Shown in pieces: positions 55,082-64,000 of a stretch of DNA of 64,000 nt. The notes under the pieces are model-generated. The model did not search any database and was not told the origin of the DNA. It saw only the letters and a list, made by a program, of their open reading frames with translations. The stretch is from Streptococcus macacae NCTC 11558 (GTDB lineage: Bacteria > Bacillota > Bacilli > Lactobacillales > Streptococcaceae), in NCBI RefSeq assembly GCF_000187995.2, contig NZ_AEUW02000001.1:1798001-1862000 (forward strand). Direction: 5' to 3'. Positions within the stretch are counted from its first letter, which is position 1. The number at the start of each line of letters is the position of its first letter. The position numbers were made by a program, and so were the translations under genes.

Positions 55082-56791
55082 TTAGTCTTCTTTTAACTGA
55101 TTCTTAGGTAAATAGAGCATAATTTCTGTGAAGGAATTTTTTTTAGATTGGATGGTCATATGATAGTCATCACCATATTGAAGTTTCAGGCGCTGATCTA
55201 CATTTTTTAGACCTATCCCTCCTCGTTTAAGCGGACTTTGACTGCTGGTTTTACCTTCTTTATCATAACCTATGCCATTATCCTTAACACTCAGTATTAA
55301 AAAAGTGCTGTCCTGTTTGACTGCTATTTCAATTTTTCCTGGACCTTCCACTTCTTTAATGCCGTGATAGATGGCATTTTCAGCCAAGGGCTGTAAAATG
55401 AGCTTGGGAATGCGAACTTTATCAAACATTGGCAGATGGCTTACCTTATAGGATAATTTATCGCCATAGCGCTGTTTTTGAATAAAGAGGTATTGTTCAA
55501 CGTGTTGGAGTTCATCTGTCAAGGCAATAAGGTCATTTCCTTGGTTGAGAGCTAAGCGAAAATAGCTGGCTAAAGATTTCGTCACTTCTACCACACGCTT
55601 GTTATCATTGAATTCAGCCATCCATATAATAGTATCCAAGGTATTATATAAAAAATGCGGATTAATCTGGCTAGCCAAAGCCTGCAAGCGGTACTGTCCA
55701 ATGGCTTGTTCTTTTTTAGCTACAGAGGACATCAGCTGATCGATTTCGTCCAGCATGGCATTAAATTGCTTAGCTAGAACCGTTAATTCTGGTGAGCCAG
55801 TTACTTTAGCCCTGACGCTACTATCTCTATTTTTGATGGTTAAAATTGTCTTTTGTAAATCTCGGATTGGCTTTAACCACAGTCTGGTAGCAAAAAAGAT
55901 TGCTAGCCCGCAGATGATGACTGCTAAGATACCAGTTCCGATAAATGACCAAAAAATTTGCTGCTGGACCATTTGCAGTTGGTCCAAAGAAGCCACTCCT
56001 ACCAAGGTCCATTGGCTATTTGGGATCGTCTTTTGATAGACAAAGCGGTGTTTTGTTTTGCTATAGCCATTTTTAACTTTTAGATAGGGTTTCATAGCAG
56101 CCATTTCCTGACTAGAGCTATAGACAGACTTTTGAGGGTGATAAACAAATTCATGTTGTTTATTAACAATAAAGGCAAAACCTGATTTTCCCAGATTGAG
56201 CTGATCCAGAGAAGCTCTCAAGCTAGTATAGCCAATGTCTAGACGCAGTACGCCTAAATTACGGCCTTGCTCATCAACGACCTCTTGTGTCACTGAAATA
56301 ACCCAGTCTGCAGAAGAAGCAGAAGCCTGCCTGGCAGGTGTGACTACTGGCATAGCATCTTGATGAATGGCATTCTGATACCATTTTTCCTCCATCATAT
56401 GATTAGAGGTTTTCATGGTTAATTTGGGGTCTGTAGATACCACTTGTCCTGATTTGGTAACTAAGACTGCTGATTTCAGATCAGAATTGCTAGATAAAAT
56501 GGTCTTCATCAATCTTAGGACAAAACGGCGATCGTTTTCCTGATTGTTCTTAGCATAAGCCAGAACAGTTTGTTCCTTTGCTAAAGTATCTGTGGTATCC
56601 TTTAAATGTTTTAAATAGGTATTAATAGCTTGTCCGCTTTGTCCGATGCTTTGACGGGTATCTTTTTCAATGAGCTGACGAATATTGGCTGAGCTGGTTT
56701 GATAGTAGAGGCCGCCTAAGGTTATAATCAAGACTAAAATAATAAGAAAGACAGTAACAATCAATTGCAATAGCAGAGGATAGCGTCTCAT
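55082..56791 (-). CDS. Sensor histidine kinase of the YesM/LytS type (TCS09-like)
   Basis: 569-residue membrane kinase: TM1 (about 8-30), extracellular Cache-like sensor (31-275), TM2 (about 278-300), HAMP, a His_kinase domain with QINPHFLYN (His near 379), and a C-terminal ATPase domain with NAIYHG and DNGIGYD plus GGIGLKN. It senses an external cue and phosphorylates the adjacent regulator. Counterpart of pneumococcal HK09 (ZmpS), judged by its position beside msrAB and ccdA. The ATG overlaps the regulator stop (ATGA). Confidence 0.88.
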   Translation of the reverse strand: MRRYPLLLQLIVTVFLIILVLIITLGGLYYQTSSANIRQLIEKDTRQSIGQSGQAINTYLKHLKDTTDTLAKEQTVLAYAKNNQENDRRFVLRLMKTILSSNSDLKSAVLVTKSGQVVSTDPKLTMKTSNHMMEEKWYQNAIHQDAMPVVTPARQASASSADWVISVTQEVVDEQGRNLGVLRLDIGYTSLRASLDQLNLGKSGFAFIVNKQHEFVYHPQKSVYSSSQEMAAMKPYLKVKNGYSKTKHRFVYQKTIPNSQWTLVGVASLDQLQMVQQQIFWSFIGTGILAVIICGLAIFFATRLWLKPIRDLQKTILTIKNRDSSVRAKVTGSPELTVLAKQFNAMLDEIDQLMSSVAKKEQAIGQYRLQALASQINPHFLYNTLDTIIWMAEFNDNKRVVEVTKSLASYFRLALNQGNDLIALTDELQHVEQYLFIQKQRYGDKLSYKVSHLPMFDKVRIPKLILQPLAENAIYHGIKEVEGPGKIEIAVKQDSTFLILSVKDNGIGYDKEGKTSSQSPLKRGGIGLKNVDQRLKLQYGDDYHMTIQSKKNSFTEIMLYLPKNQLKED

Positions 56792-57522
56792 GAAGTCTCT
56801 CCTTTTTTATATTGTCTAGGCGTCATTCCAACGACCTGTTTAAAACGCTGTGAAAAGTAATTGATATCCTCAAAACCAACCTGTTCTGCGATTTCATATA
56901 CACGCAGATCTGTCGTTAACAGCAAAAGCTTAGCTTTCTTCATTCGTTCTTGGATTAAATAGTCCTGAAAAGACATTCCTAAGTCTTTTTTGATAAGGAC
57001 GCTGAGATAATTTGGACTAAATCCTAATTCCTGTGCCAGACTTTTCAGGCTAAAGCTGCTGTCGTCAAGATGATTTAAAATAGCCTTCTTCAAATGCGAG
57101 CCTTCTCTTTGTTCTGCCAGCTGCTGAATAGTTTCCTGCCTTCTGGCTAAATCCAATTTTTCCTTTATTTTGAGTAAGATAATTTCCACATCAGTCTTTG
57201 AAAAAGGTTTGAGCAGGTAATCATCTGCTCCTAATTTGACAGCAGATAAGGCATAGTCAAACTCATCATAGCCAGTCAAAAAGACCAAATGCGTATCAGA
57301 TTTTCTTTCCTTAATGAGTTCTGCCAGCTGTATACCATTCATTTTGGGCATATTGATATCTGTTAAGACGATATCAAATTCTTTTTCTTGGTATAATTGC
57401 CAAGCTGTGAGACCGTTTTCGGCTTCACAAACCTGTTCAATACCAAATTGTTTAAAATCTACCAAAGAACGAATACCCTGGCGGACAAGGTATTCGTCTT
57501 CAACGATTAGTAATGAGTACAC
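56788..57522 (-). CDS. Response regulator of the YesN/AraC type (TCS09-like)
   Basis: 244 residues, with a receiver domain (Asp55 in DIVLTDINMPKMNG is the phosphorylation site, Lys in LLKPF near 105) and an AraC-type double helix-turn-helix at 140-240, ending in the typical FSQRFKQVVGMTPRQYKK. Counterpart of RR09 (ZmpR) in pneumococcus. It lies 53 bp downstream of msrAB on the same strand and overlaps the kinase gene, so the whole redox locus and its TCS may form one transcript. Confidence 0.88.
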   Translation of the reverse strand: MYSLLIVEDEYLVRQGIRSLVDFKQFGIEQVCEAENGLTAWQLYQEKEFDIVLTDINMPKMNGIQLAELIKERKSDTHLVFLTGYDEFDYALSAVKLGADDYLLKPFSKTDVEIILLKIKEKLDLARRQETIQQLAEQREGSHLKKAILNHLDDSSFSLKSLAQELGFSPNYLSVLIKKDLGMSFQDYLIQERMKKAKLLLLTTDLRVYEIAEQVGFEDINYFSQRFKQVVGMTPRQYKKGETS

Positions 57523-57575
57523 CGATTTTCTCCTTATTTTCCTTATCTTGATTATATCAAAATTTTGAGAAATGG

Positions 57576-58700
57576 TTAGTTGATATAAGGGAGGAGATAG
57601 CCATAGCCTTTCTTTTCCATATCAGCTTTGGGAATGAAGCGAATGGATAAGCTATTGATACAGTATCTTAGACCGCCTTGCTTTTTTGGGCCGTCTGTAA
57701 AGACATGTCCCAAGTGTGAATTGCCAGATCGGCTTCTTACTTCCGTTCTGACCATATTAAAGCTCGTATCTTCCTTGTAGCGAAGGACATCTGGGCTGAT
57801 TGGCCTTGAAAAACTTGGCCAGCCGCAGCCAGAGTCAAATTTATCTTTTGATGAAAAGAGCGGCTCACCTGTGACAACATCTACATAAATTCCTGCTTCA
57901 AATTGCTTCCAGTAGCGATTGGAAAAGGCCGTTTCAGTCTTATTTTCCTGAGTTACCTGATATTCATCCTTAGATAATTTGGTTTTGATAGCCTCCTTGT
58001 TAGGCTTTGGATATTTGGCTGCATCAATAACTGGATAGGTTGCCTGATTAACATTGATATGGCAATAACCATTGGGATGTTTCTTTAAATAGTCCTGATG
58101 GTAGTCTTCTGCCTTAATAAAATGTTTTAAAGGTTCCTTTTCCACGACGATTTTCTTATCATAATCGCGGGCCTTTTCCTGAAAGACTTCCTTGATAGTG
58201 GTTTTGTCATCTTTATCGGTATAATAAACACCTGTACGGTACTGGCTTCCGTAATCATTTCCTTGTTTATTCAAGCTTGTTGGGTCGATGATTCTAAAGT
58301 AATGGAGCAGAATTTCTTTAAGACTGATTTTATTAGCATCATAAGTGACACGGACAGTTTCTGCATGTCCGGTCTGAGACAGAAGCTCGTATTTAGTAGT
58401 ATCGCTCCTGCCGTTAGCATAGCCTGACACAGCATTCAAAACACCATCAACTCTGGAAAAGTACTCCTCAACGCCCCAGAAACAGCCGCCAGCTAGATAA
58501 ATTTCTTTTTTCTTTGTATTAGTCATCTTGTCTCCTTTTGACTTGTTTTTTTGAATCGTATTTGGTTGATTGAAGGCCTTTTGATTTTGAAAATTTAGAC
58601 GAGCAGTTGACGAATTCGATCTATTGAAATGATAGACTGTTAAAAAGATCAGAATTAAACTGATGGCTGCCAACACCCAGAATATCTTGCTTTTCATCAT
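57576..58700 (-). CDS. msrAB: MsrAB, membrane-anchored methionine sulfoxide reductase fusion
   Basis: 374 residues. N-terminal membrane anchor (about 5-24), linker, MsrA domain with Cys73 in [11 protein letters not shown], then MsrB domain with [23 protein letters not shown] and catalytic Cys347 in [11 protein letters not shown]. It repairs both stereoisomers of methionine sulfoxide in surface proteins; reducing power comes from the thioredoxin lipoprotein encoded next, and ultimately CcdA. A GAGGG precedes the first of two tandem ATGs by 5 nt. Distance to etrx-like gene is 12 bp. Confidence 0.94.
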   Translation of the reverse strand: MMKSKIFWVLAAISLILIFLTVYHFNRSNSSTARLNFQNQKAFNQPNTIQKNKSKGDKMTNTKKKEIYLAGGCFWGVEEYFSRVDGVLNAVSGYANGRSDTTKYELLSQTGHAETVRVTYDANKISLKEILLHYFRIIDPTSLNKQGNDYGSQYRTGVYYTDKDDKTTIKEVFQEKARDYDKKIVVEKEPLKHFIKAEDYHQDYLKKHPNGYCHINVNQATYPVIDAAKYPKPNKEAIKTKLSKDEYQVTQENKTETAFSNRYWKQFEAGIYVDVVTGEPLFSSKDKFDSGCGWPSFSRPISPDVLRYKEDTSFNMVRTEVRSRSGNSHLGHVFTDGPKKQGGLRYCINSLSIRFIPKADMEKKGYGYLLPYIN

Positions 58701-58712
58701 AAATGCCCTCTT

Positions 58713-59345
58713 CTATTTAATATCTTTTAGTGTTTTTTCAATGTTTTTCTTACTCATATAGCCAATATGTTTTTTTACAAGGACCCCATCGCTTCCTATA
58801 AAGGCTGAGGTTGGGTAAGATCGGACACCATAGGCCTTTAGAAGTTCACCTTTTGAATCTAACAAAATAGGTAAGTTCTTATATTCTGTACCAGATAGCC
58901 ACTTTTTAAAAGTTTTTTCAGATTTTTCGTTATTCTGCTTTGGAGCAACAACAGTTAAGACCTCATAATCTTTATTTTTCATAGCAGCTAGTTCTTTCGT
59001 ATCAGGCAAAGTTGATAGGCAGATAGAGCACCAAGAAGCCCAGAATTTAAGATAGACTTTCTTTCCTTTATAATCTGAAAGCTTATGCGTTTTCCCCTTG
59101 ACATCCATCAGGGTAAAATCAGGAGCTCTTTTCCCTGTATTTTTTAGTTTTGTGCGGTCAGATGTCAATTTATGCTGATTGTCCTTCATTTGTTCACCTT
59201 TCTTAATTTTGCTGGATGATCTTGTTGTCATTTGTTGTTTTGCTGTCATCGAATCTTTCTTGGGCATTATACTTTCCTTTTGAGCGCAGGCGGTCAGTAA
59301 GGCCAAACAAGATAGACTCGTTAAAATCAAGCTTATTTTTTTCAT
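58713..59345 (-). CDS. etrx1: Thioredoxin-like lipoprotein (Etrx/TlpA type)
   Basis: 210 residues. Lipobox LLTAC (Cys20) marks lipid anchoring; a charged, Met/Lys/Ser-rich linker (21-70) leads to a TlpA/ResA thioredoxin domain with C106-S-I-C109 in WASWCSICLS and cis-Pro in SYPTSAF. It shuttles electrons from CcdA to MsrAB outside the membrane. The SD AGGAGG lies close before its ATG, 11 bp after ccdA. Confidence 0.9.
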   Translation of the reverse strand: MKKISLILTSLSCLALLTACAQKESIMPKKDSMTAKQQMTTRSSSKIKKGEQMKDNQHKLTSDRTKLKNTGKRAPDFTLMDVKGKTHKLSDYKGKKVYLKFWASWCSICLSTLPDTKELAAMKNKDYEVLTVVAPKQNNEKSEKTFKKWLSGTEYKNLPILLDSKGELLKAYGVRSYPTSAFIGSDGVLVKKHIGYMSKKNIEKTLKDIK

Positions 59346-59356
59346 TCGTATCCTCC

Positions 59357-60046
59357 TTATTCAAAAAGTGATGCAAAAATATTCAGATTGCCAAACATGA
59401 GGAGCAGTCCCATCAGAATAATCAGAAAGCCGCCGATTTTTTTCAAAAGGCCCATATAAGGTTTGATTTTTGCAAGATGCTTCATTAAGAAATCTGAAGC
59501 AAATGATAAGACTATAAAAGGAATGCCCAGTCCTAGAGTATAAACAATCATCAAGAGTCCGCCTTGGAAAGCGCCATTTCCCCCTCCTGCTGCCAGAGCT
59601 AAAACAGAACTTAAGACTGGTCCAACACAAGGTGTCCAGCCAAAACTAAAAGTTAAACCTAGGATAAAGGCGTTTAGAAAACCATTTCTTGACGGTTTAT
59701 GATGAAAGGTTAGACCCTTTTGAAATTGTAATTTTTTGATGGTAATCCATTCCATCTGATGAATGCCAAGTATAATGATAATTCCGCCTAAAAGATAGCG
59801 AAACCAGTCCTCATAGAGGACATTTCCTAAAAAGCCAGCTCCGTAGCCTAAAATGACAAAGACAGCAGATAAACCTAAGATAAAACATAAGGTCTTGATA
59901 ATTCCCTGCCAATAGGCCTTTTTTGTTTTGCTGGAGTACTGATTGTTGTCTAGCAAAATACCTAAGTAGACGGGCAATAAAGGTAAAATACAGGGAGAAA
60001 AGAAGGAAAGTATCCCTGCTAATAGGACTGAAATAAGGTAAACCAT
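59357..60046 (-). CDS. ccdA: CcdA thiol-disulfide transport membrane protein
   Basis: 229-residue membrane protein with six transmembrane segments. The conserved cysteines sit in FFSPCILPLLP (near 19) and GWTPCVGPVLSS (near 140). It passes electrons from cytoplasmic thioredoxin across the membrane to the extracellular thioredoxin lipoprotein. First gene of the minus-strand ccdA-etrx-msrAB-TCS group; SD AAGGAGG. Confidence 0.93.
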   Translation of the reverse strand: MVYLISVLLAGILSFFSPCILPLLPVYLGILLDNNQYSSKTKKAYWQGIIKTLCFILGLSAVFVILGYGAGFLGNVLYEDWFRYLLGGIIIILGIHQMEWITIKKLQFQKGLTFHHKPSRNGFLNAFILGLTFSFGWTPCVGPVLSSVLALAAGGGNGAFQGGLLMIVYTLGLGIPFIVLSFASDFLMKHLAKIKPYMGLLKKIGGFLIILMGLLLMFGNLNIFASLFE

Positions 60047-60289
60047 CCTTAAGCCTCCTTTCTTAACTAAGTCTATTATAGGAGATCTTTTACTGAGAAA
60101 ACATAGAAATACTTATTCTAAAACTTGAAAATAATATGCAAGATAAAAAAATCCCACTAACATAAGTGAGATTTCAGTTTGAAGATAAAGTCTCATTTGG
60201 AGCACGCCTAAATGAGAGAAATTACAATTGAAATTGACAGATTAAGCTATTTACTTAGACAAGCTGGTTCATTATCTTTTGATGGTTAA
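60047..60289. other. Intergenic region between ccdA and tRNA-Ser
   Basis: 243 bp. On the minus strand AAATCTCACTT with AGTGGGATT then TTTTTTT (60143-60174) is a terminator, most likely ending the tRNA transcript. The ccdA promoter should lie between it and 60046; no consensus promoter stands out. Confidence 0.5.
60143..60174 (-). terminator. Terminator downstream of the tRNA genes
   Basis: Minus-strand stem AATCTCACTT/AGTGGGATT (one mismatch) with a run of seven T. Confidence 0.75.
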
Positions 60290-60377
60290 GGAAAGGACGG
60301 GATTTGAACCCGCGCGTGAACAAAGTCCACTTGCCGGATTTCGAGTCCGGTGCCGTACCAGGCTGGGCCACCTTTCC
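60290..60377 (-). tRNA. tRNA-Ser (anticodon CGA)
   Basis: 88 nt on the minus strand. Acceptor GGAAAGG/CCTTTCC, anticodon arm CCGGA CTCGAAA TCCGG giving anticodon CGA (codon UCG), a long class II variable arm, and T-arm GCGGG TTCAAAT CCCGT. CCA is not encoded. Confidence 0.95.
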
Positions 60378-60389
60378 AAATGAAAACAA

Positions 60390-60438
60390 AAGCCACAAAA
60401 ACGGCTAAGGTAATTGAGGCTGTATAAGTGGCTTTTTA
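60390..60438 (-). terminator. Hairpin between the two tRNA genes
   Basis: AAAAGCCAC and GTGGCTTTT pair over 9 bp around a 30-nt loop. T-rich ends on both strands. May be a processing or partial termination site between tRNA-Leu and tRNA-Ser. Confidence 0.45.
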
Positions 60439-60523
60439 TCCGAATCTAGAAGAGACAGCCGCTGCAGATAGGATTGATTTGAAATCCATTAAGGTCAACT
60501 GACAGCAGCTAGGATAAAAATAT

Positions 60524-60605
60524 GCGGAGAAAGGGATTTGAACCCTCACGCCCTAAAGGGCACATGCGCCTGAAGCATGCGTGTCTGCCGTTCCACCATC
60601 TCCGC
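60524..60605 (-). tRNA. tRNA-Leu (anticodon CAG)
   Basis: 82 nt on the minus strand. Acceptor GCGGAGA/TCTCCGC, anticodon stem CATGC/GCATG with loop TTCAGGC giving CAG (codon CUG), class II variable arm with GCCC/GGGC, and T-arm GAGGG TTCAAAT CCCTT. A TATAAT lies on the minus strand about 20 bp upstream. Confidence 0.95.
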
Positions 60606-60718
60606 AATTATTTATATACTAATATTATATCCTTTTTTTCTTATTTGCCAAGAAGGAAATCAGCAAAAAAGCTATTTTTTTGATATAATGAGTCTATTAT
60701 AATTAAAAAGGAGAACGT

Positions 60719-61591
60719 TTGCAAGGGAAAATTATTAAGGCTTTGGCCGGTTTTTATTATGTTGAGTCGCAAGGAGATATTTATCAGACCCGCGCACGTG
60801 GAAATTTTAGAAAAAAAGGGCACACGCCTTACGTTGGCGATGAGGTTGAATTTTCGGCTAAAGAGCATTCAGAAGGCTATATTTTAGCTATTCATAAGCG
60901 TAAAAACAGTTTAGTAAGGCCGCCAATTGTCAATGTTGACCAAGTGGTGGTCATGATATCAGCAAGAGAACCTGACTTTAATCCTAATTTGTTAGATCGT
61001 TTCCTCATTCTCTTAGAACATAAGAAAATTAATCCCATAATCTATCTTTCTAAGACAGATTTATTAGAAGATTTAGCTGATCTGAAAACTGTTCAAAAAC
61101 AGTATCAAGAAATCGGCTATCATTTTATTTATCATTTAGAGGATTTAACGCCTCTTTTAAAAGACAAAATAACTGTTTTTATGGGACAGACAGGTGTTGG
61201 AAAATCAACCCTGCTCAACACATTAGCGCCTGATTTAAAACTAGAGACTGCTGAGATATCAGATAGTTTGGGCCGCGGACGGCATACAACGCGGGCTGTT
61301 AGTTTATATAAGGTATGCGGCGGTGAAATGGCAGACACTCCGGGATTTAGTTCCCTAGATTATGAAATAACAAGCAGTGAAGACTTAAACGCAGCTTTCC
61401 CTGAATTTTTAAAGCGAAGTTCTGCCTGTAAATTTCGATCCTGCACACATACGCATGAACCAGATTGTGCTGTCAAAAAGGCTTTGCATGCCGGTCAAAT
61501 TTGGCAGAGCCGTTATGATAATTATCTTCAATTTCTTAGTGAAATTGAAAATCGCCGGGAAACTTACAAGAAAACGATTAAAAGAAAGTAG
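60719..61591 (+). CDS. rsgA: Small ribosomal subunit biogenesis GTPase RsgA
   Basis: 290-residue circularly permuted GTPase: OB domain (1-65), then G4 SKTD (near 104), G1 GQTGVGKST (about 156-164), G3 DTPGFSS, and a C-terminal zinc-binding region [14 protein letters not shown]. Acts in 30S subunit maturation. TTG start (60719), 5 nt after AAAGGAG. First gene of rsgA-rpe-thiN-rmuC. Confidence 0.95.
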   Translation: MQGKIIKALAGFYYVESQGDIYQTRARGNFRKKGHTPYVGDEVEFSAKEHSEGYILAIHKRKNSLVRPPIVNVDQVVVMISAREPDFNPNLLDRFLILLEHKKINPIIYLSKTDLLEDLADLKTVQKQYQEIGYHFIYHLEDLTPLLKDKITVFMGQTGVGKSTLLNTLAPDLKLETAEISDSLGRGRHTTRAVSLYKVCGGEMADTPGFSSLDYEITSSEDLNAAFPEFLKRSSACKFRSCTHTHEPDCAVKKALHAGQIWQSRYDNYLQFLSEIENRRETYKKTIKRK

Positions 61592-61602
61592 GTTATTTTA
61601 CA

Positions 61603-62256
61603 ATGAATAAAATCGCTCCTTCTATTCTAGCTGCTGACTATGCTAATTTTGAAAAAGAATTAAAACGCATTGAAGATACAGGTGTGACCTATGTTCATAT
61701 TGACATTATGGACGGCCAATTTGTTCCAAACATTAGTTTTGGGGCAGGTGTTGTAGCTAGTATGCGTAAGTACAGTAAGTTAGTCTTTGACTGTCATCTT
61801 ATGGTAGTAAATCCAGAGCGTTATGTTGATGATTTTGCACAAGCTGGTGCAGATATTATGACCATCCATACAGAAGCAACTCCTCATATTCATGGAGCTC
61901 TTCAAAAGATTAAGGATGCAGGCATGAAGGCAGGCGTTGCCATCAACCCAGGGACACCAGTTGCCTCTTTAGAAACGGTTTTGAATGTAGTTGACCAAGT
62001 CCTGATCATGACCGTCAATCCTGGTTTTGGAGGGCAGGCTTTTATTTTAGAAACACTCGAAAAGGTTAGACAAGTTGCTAAGCTTCGTGAAGAAAAAGGC
62101 CTTTCTTTTGATATTGAAGTTGATGGCGGTATTGATAATAAGACTATTGCTTTAGCTAAAAAAGCAGGAGCTAGTGTATTTGTTGCTGGTTCATATCTCT
62201 TTAAAAAAGATCTAAAGGCCCAGATTGATACTCTGAAAGCAGCTCTGCATGATTAA
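61603..62256 (+). CDS. rpe: Ribulose-phosphate 3-epimerase
   Basis: 217-residue TIM barrel of the pentose phosphate pathway. Motifs are IAPSILAADYAN, HIDIMDGQFVPN, DCHLMV and TVNPGFGGQ; catalytic Asp in VDGGIDNKT. ATG 61603, 11 bp after rsgA. Overlaps thiN by 8 bp. Confidence 0.95.
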   Translation: MNKIAPSILAADYANFEKELKRIEDTGVTYVHIDIMDGQFVPNISFGAGVVASMRKYSKLVFDCHLMVVNPERYVDDFAQAGADIMTIHTEATPHIHGALQKIKDAGMKAGVAINPGTPVASLETVLNVVDQVLIMTVNPGFGGQAFILETLEKVRQVAKLREEKGLSFDIEVDGGIDNKTIALAKKAGASVFVAGSYLFKKDLKAQIDTLKAALHD

Positions 62257-62884
62257 TATAGCTTTATTTTGTGGCGGGGATCTGGATTATTTTACAGATG
62301 ATTTTGATTATTTTGTTGGAGTTGACCGTGGCTCTCTAGTTTTGATTGAAAATCATCTGCCTTTAGATCTGGCCATAGGAGATTTTGATTCTGTATCTGC
62401 TGATGAAAGGAACCTTATAGGTTCTAAGGCTAAAGAATTTATAACTGCTCCAGCTGAAAAAAATGATACAGACACCGAATTCGCACTTAAGACCATCTTT
62501 AATCGTTTTTCAGACACAGCTCAGGTTACTCTCTTTGGAGCTTTTGGAGGAAGAGTGGATCATACTCTGGCGAATATATTTTTACCTAGTGATCCAGAAC
62601 TGTATCCTTATATGCAAAATATCAAAATACAGGATTGTCAAAATGAGCTTCACTTTTTTCCAGCAGGGAGACATCAAGTTGAACAAAAAAGCGGCATGAG
62701 CTATATATCATTTATGACAGCTGATGCTTCTAGAATAGAAATTATGGATGCTAAATACGAATTGTCAGAAAAGAACTATTTTTTGAAAAAAATTTATAGC
62801 AGTAATGAATTTGTTGGAAAGCCTATTCATTTCAAGGTTTATTCTGGCTATGCCATTGTAATACAAACAAAAGATAGGATTTAA
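62249..62884 (+). CDS. thiN: Thiamine pyrophosphokinase
   Basis: 211-residue enzyme making thiamine diphosphate from thiamine. Family motifs are GVDRGSLVL, AIGDFDSV and KNDTDTEFAL, and GAFGGRVDHTLAN. Starts at ATG inside the end of rpe, hence coupled. No TPP riboswitch is seen near it, as expected for a salvage enzyme in an operon with other functions. Confidence 0.93.
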   Translation: MINIALFCGGDLDYFTDDFDYFVGVDRGSLVLIENHLPLDLAIGDFDSVSADERNLIGSKAKEFITAPAEKNDTDTEFALKTIFNRFSDTAQVTLFGAFGGRVDHTLANIFLPSDPELYPYMQNIKIQDCQNELHFFPAGRHQVEQKSGMSYISFMTADASRIEIMDAKYELSEKNYFLKKIYSSNEFVGKPIHFKVYSGYAIVIQTKDRI

Positions 62885-62891
62885 TTTTATC

Positions 62892-64000
62892 ATGACTATT
62901 TTAATTATCTTACTGGTTTTAACTGTTATTTTCATCAGCATAGCTATCTATTTGAAGTTGGATAAAAAACAGTTAGAATTAGAAAAAAAGTTAGATAACA
63001 ATGTAGATAATCTCTCTGATCAACTGTCTTACCAGCTGGAAATGTTTAATAAGAATCAGCTTCTTGAACTGAGTAAGGAAATGACAGGTTTGCGAAATGA
63101 TCTCCATCAGCAATTCAATGACTTAAGAGAAGTCTTGTATCAAAATCTAAGTGATAGCCGCGATCGTTCTGACAAGCGCTTGGAGCAGATAAACACCCAA
63201 TTGGCACAATCTGTAAAAGAAATGCAAAGCTCTAATGAAAAACGCCTGGAAGAAATGCGGCAAACAGTCGAAGAAAAACTTGATCAGACACTTCATAATC
63301 GCCTAAAAACTTCATTTGAAACTGTTTCTCAGCAACTAGAGAATGTTAATCAAGGTTTAGGAGAGATGAAAACAGTGGCACGTGATGTCGGTACGCTGAA
63401 TAAGGTCCTTTCAAATACAAAGACACGCGGTATTTTAGGTGAGTTACAATTAGGCCAAATTATCGAAGATATTATGACTGAAGCTCAGTATGAGCGAGAA
63501 TTTCCAACCGTGGCAGGATCTAGCGAACGAGTGGAGTATGCCATTAAGCTGCCAGGGAACAACAAAGATGATTATGTTTATTTACCGATTGACTCTAAAT
63601 TTCCTTTAGAGGATTACTATCGCTTAGAGGATGCTTACGAGTTAGGCGAAAAAGAACAGATTGAGCTCTGCAGAAAGGCACTTCTGGCTAGCCTTAAGCG
63701 TTTCGCCAAAGATATTCAAAAAAAATATCTGAATCCACCAGAAACAACGAATTTTGGCATTATGTTTTTACCCACTGAAGGACTGTATTCAGAAATAGTG
63801 AGAAATGCTAGTTTCTTTGACAGTCTTCGTCGCGATGAACATATCGTTGTTGCAGGACCTTCAACTTTATCAGCTCTTTTAAATTCACTGTCAGTCGGTT
63901 TTAAAACCTTAAGTATTCAGAAAAATGCTGATGATATCAGTAAAGTTTTAGGAAATGTTAAAGCAGAGTTTAATAAATTTGGCGGTTTATTAAGCAAGAC
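62892..64000 (+). CDS. rmuC: RmuC DNA recombination protein, 5' part
   Basis: Open to the right edge, 369 codons visible. N-terminal membrane anchor (about 2-20), a long coiled coil (25-150) rich in Lys, Glu and Gln, then the RmuC nuclease-like core starting near ARDVGTLNKVLSN, TKTRGILGELQLGQII, and LPIDSKFPLEDYYRL. RmuC limits rearrangements at inverted repeats. ATG 62892, 7 bp after thiN; no clear SD. Confidence 0.93.
   Translation, partial: MTILIILLVLTVIFISIAIYLKLDKKQLELEKKLDNNVDNLSDQLSYQLEMFNKNQLLELSKEMTGLRNDLHQQFNDLREVLYQNLSDSRDRSDKRLEQINTQLAQSVKEMQSSNEKRLEEMRQTVEEKLDQTLHNRLKTSFETVSQQLENVNQGLGEMKTVARDVGTLNKVLSNTKTRGILGELQLGQIIEDIMTEAQYEREFPTVAGSSERVEYAIKLPGNNKDDYVYLPIDSKFPLEDYYRLEDAYELGEKEQIELCRKALLASLKRFAKDIQKKYLNPPETTNFGIMFLPTEGLYSEIVRNASFFDSLRRDEHIVVAGPSTLSALLNSLSVGFKTLSIQKNADDISKVLGNVKAEFNKFGGLLSK

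Noticed and set aside
1..64000. CRISPR array or rRNA operon
   Set aside because: No regularly spaced repeats of CRISPR type and no rRNA sequence were seen on either strand.

Overview
The window reads as chromosome of a low-GC Firmicute of the genus Streptococcus. A complete comY (comG-type) competence pilus operon, sigma-X cin-boxes (TACGAATA) before comYA and before dut-radA, the adcRCB zinc cluster, the rnpA-yidC-khpB-rpmH block and a CiaR-type promoter all point there. Protein sequences and gene order look most like the mutans group (S. mutans or a near relative). This is judged from memory of the families, not from a search.

Layout. 1-1.7 kb: adcR (3' end), adcC, adcB (zinc uptake). 1.9-5.7 kb: divergent tyrS and pbp1b. 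6-13.4 kb: rpoB and rpoC. 13.5-20 kb: a DUF1033 gene, comYA-comYG, a methyltransferase (comYH) and ackA. 20-27.8 kb: a CPBP membrane protease, proC, pepA, a small thioredoxin/YtpR operon, two genes of the N-acetyl branch of diaminopimelate synthesis, a candidate CiaR-controlled small RNA on the minus strand, a formyl-THF cyclo-ligase and a rhomboid protease. 27.8-33.7 kb: gpsA-galU, then the competence-linked dut-hydrolase-radA-carbonic anhydrase group and an AIM24 protein. 34-35.6 kb: gltX.

35.8-41.8 kb is the accessory island. It holds a membrane protein with an acidic linker, an LXG (type VII secretion) toxin gene, a membrane protein that is the likely immunity partner, an orphan copy of the toxin 3' end, two DUF5085-like genes and a secreted glucosaminidase/CHAP wall hydrolase. 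Related terminator repeats punctuate this stretch. The toxin gene is interrupted by a 42-bp sequence containing a perfect loxP site. As I remember it, that 42-mer is the 454 Titanium paired-end linker, so the assembly is probably chimeric there and the displayed toxin is not a real protein.

42-47.6 kb: argG-argH, rnpA-yidC-khpB and rpmH. 47.6-50 kb: a drug-efflux type MFS transporter divergent from a PadR regulator, with a near-perfect palindrome between them. 50.2-54.5 kb: tatD, rnmV (preceded by an elaborate multi-hairpin leader), a YciI protein, a short-chain dehydrogenase, ksgA and a decayed MBL hydrolase. 55-60 kb, minus strand: ccdA, a thioredoxin lipoprotein, msrAB and a two-component system, the counterpart of the pneumococcal TCS09/ccdA1-etrx1-msrAB1 locus for repair of oxidised surface proteins. 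Then come tRNA-Ser(CGA) and tRNA-Leu(CAG) on the minus strand, and rsgA-rpe-thiN-rmuC, running off the right edge.

The most useful points for a second look are the linker artefact in the LXG gene, the CiaR-box small RNA, the radA gene that can only be complete if it starts at a non-AUG/GUG/UUG codon, the structured leader of rnmV (the gene for the 5S rRNA maturase), and the glycine-zipper toxin/immunity cassette with its duplicated 3' end.
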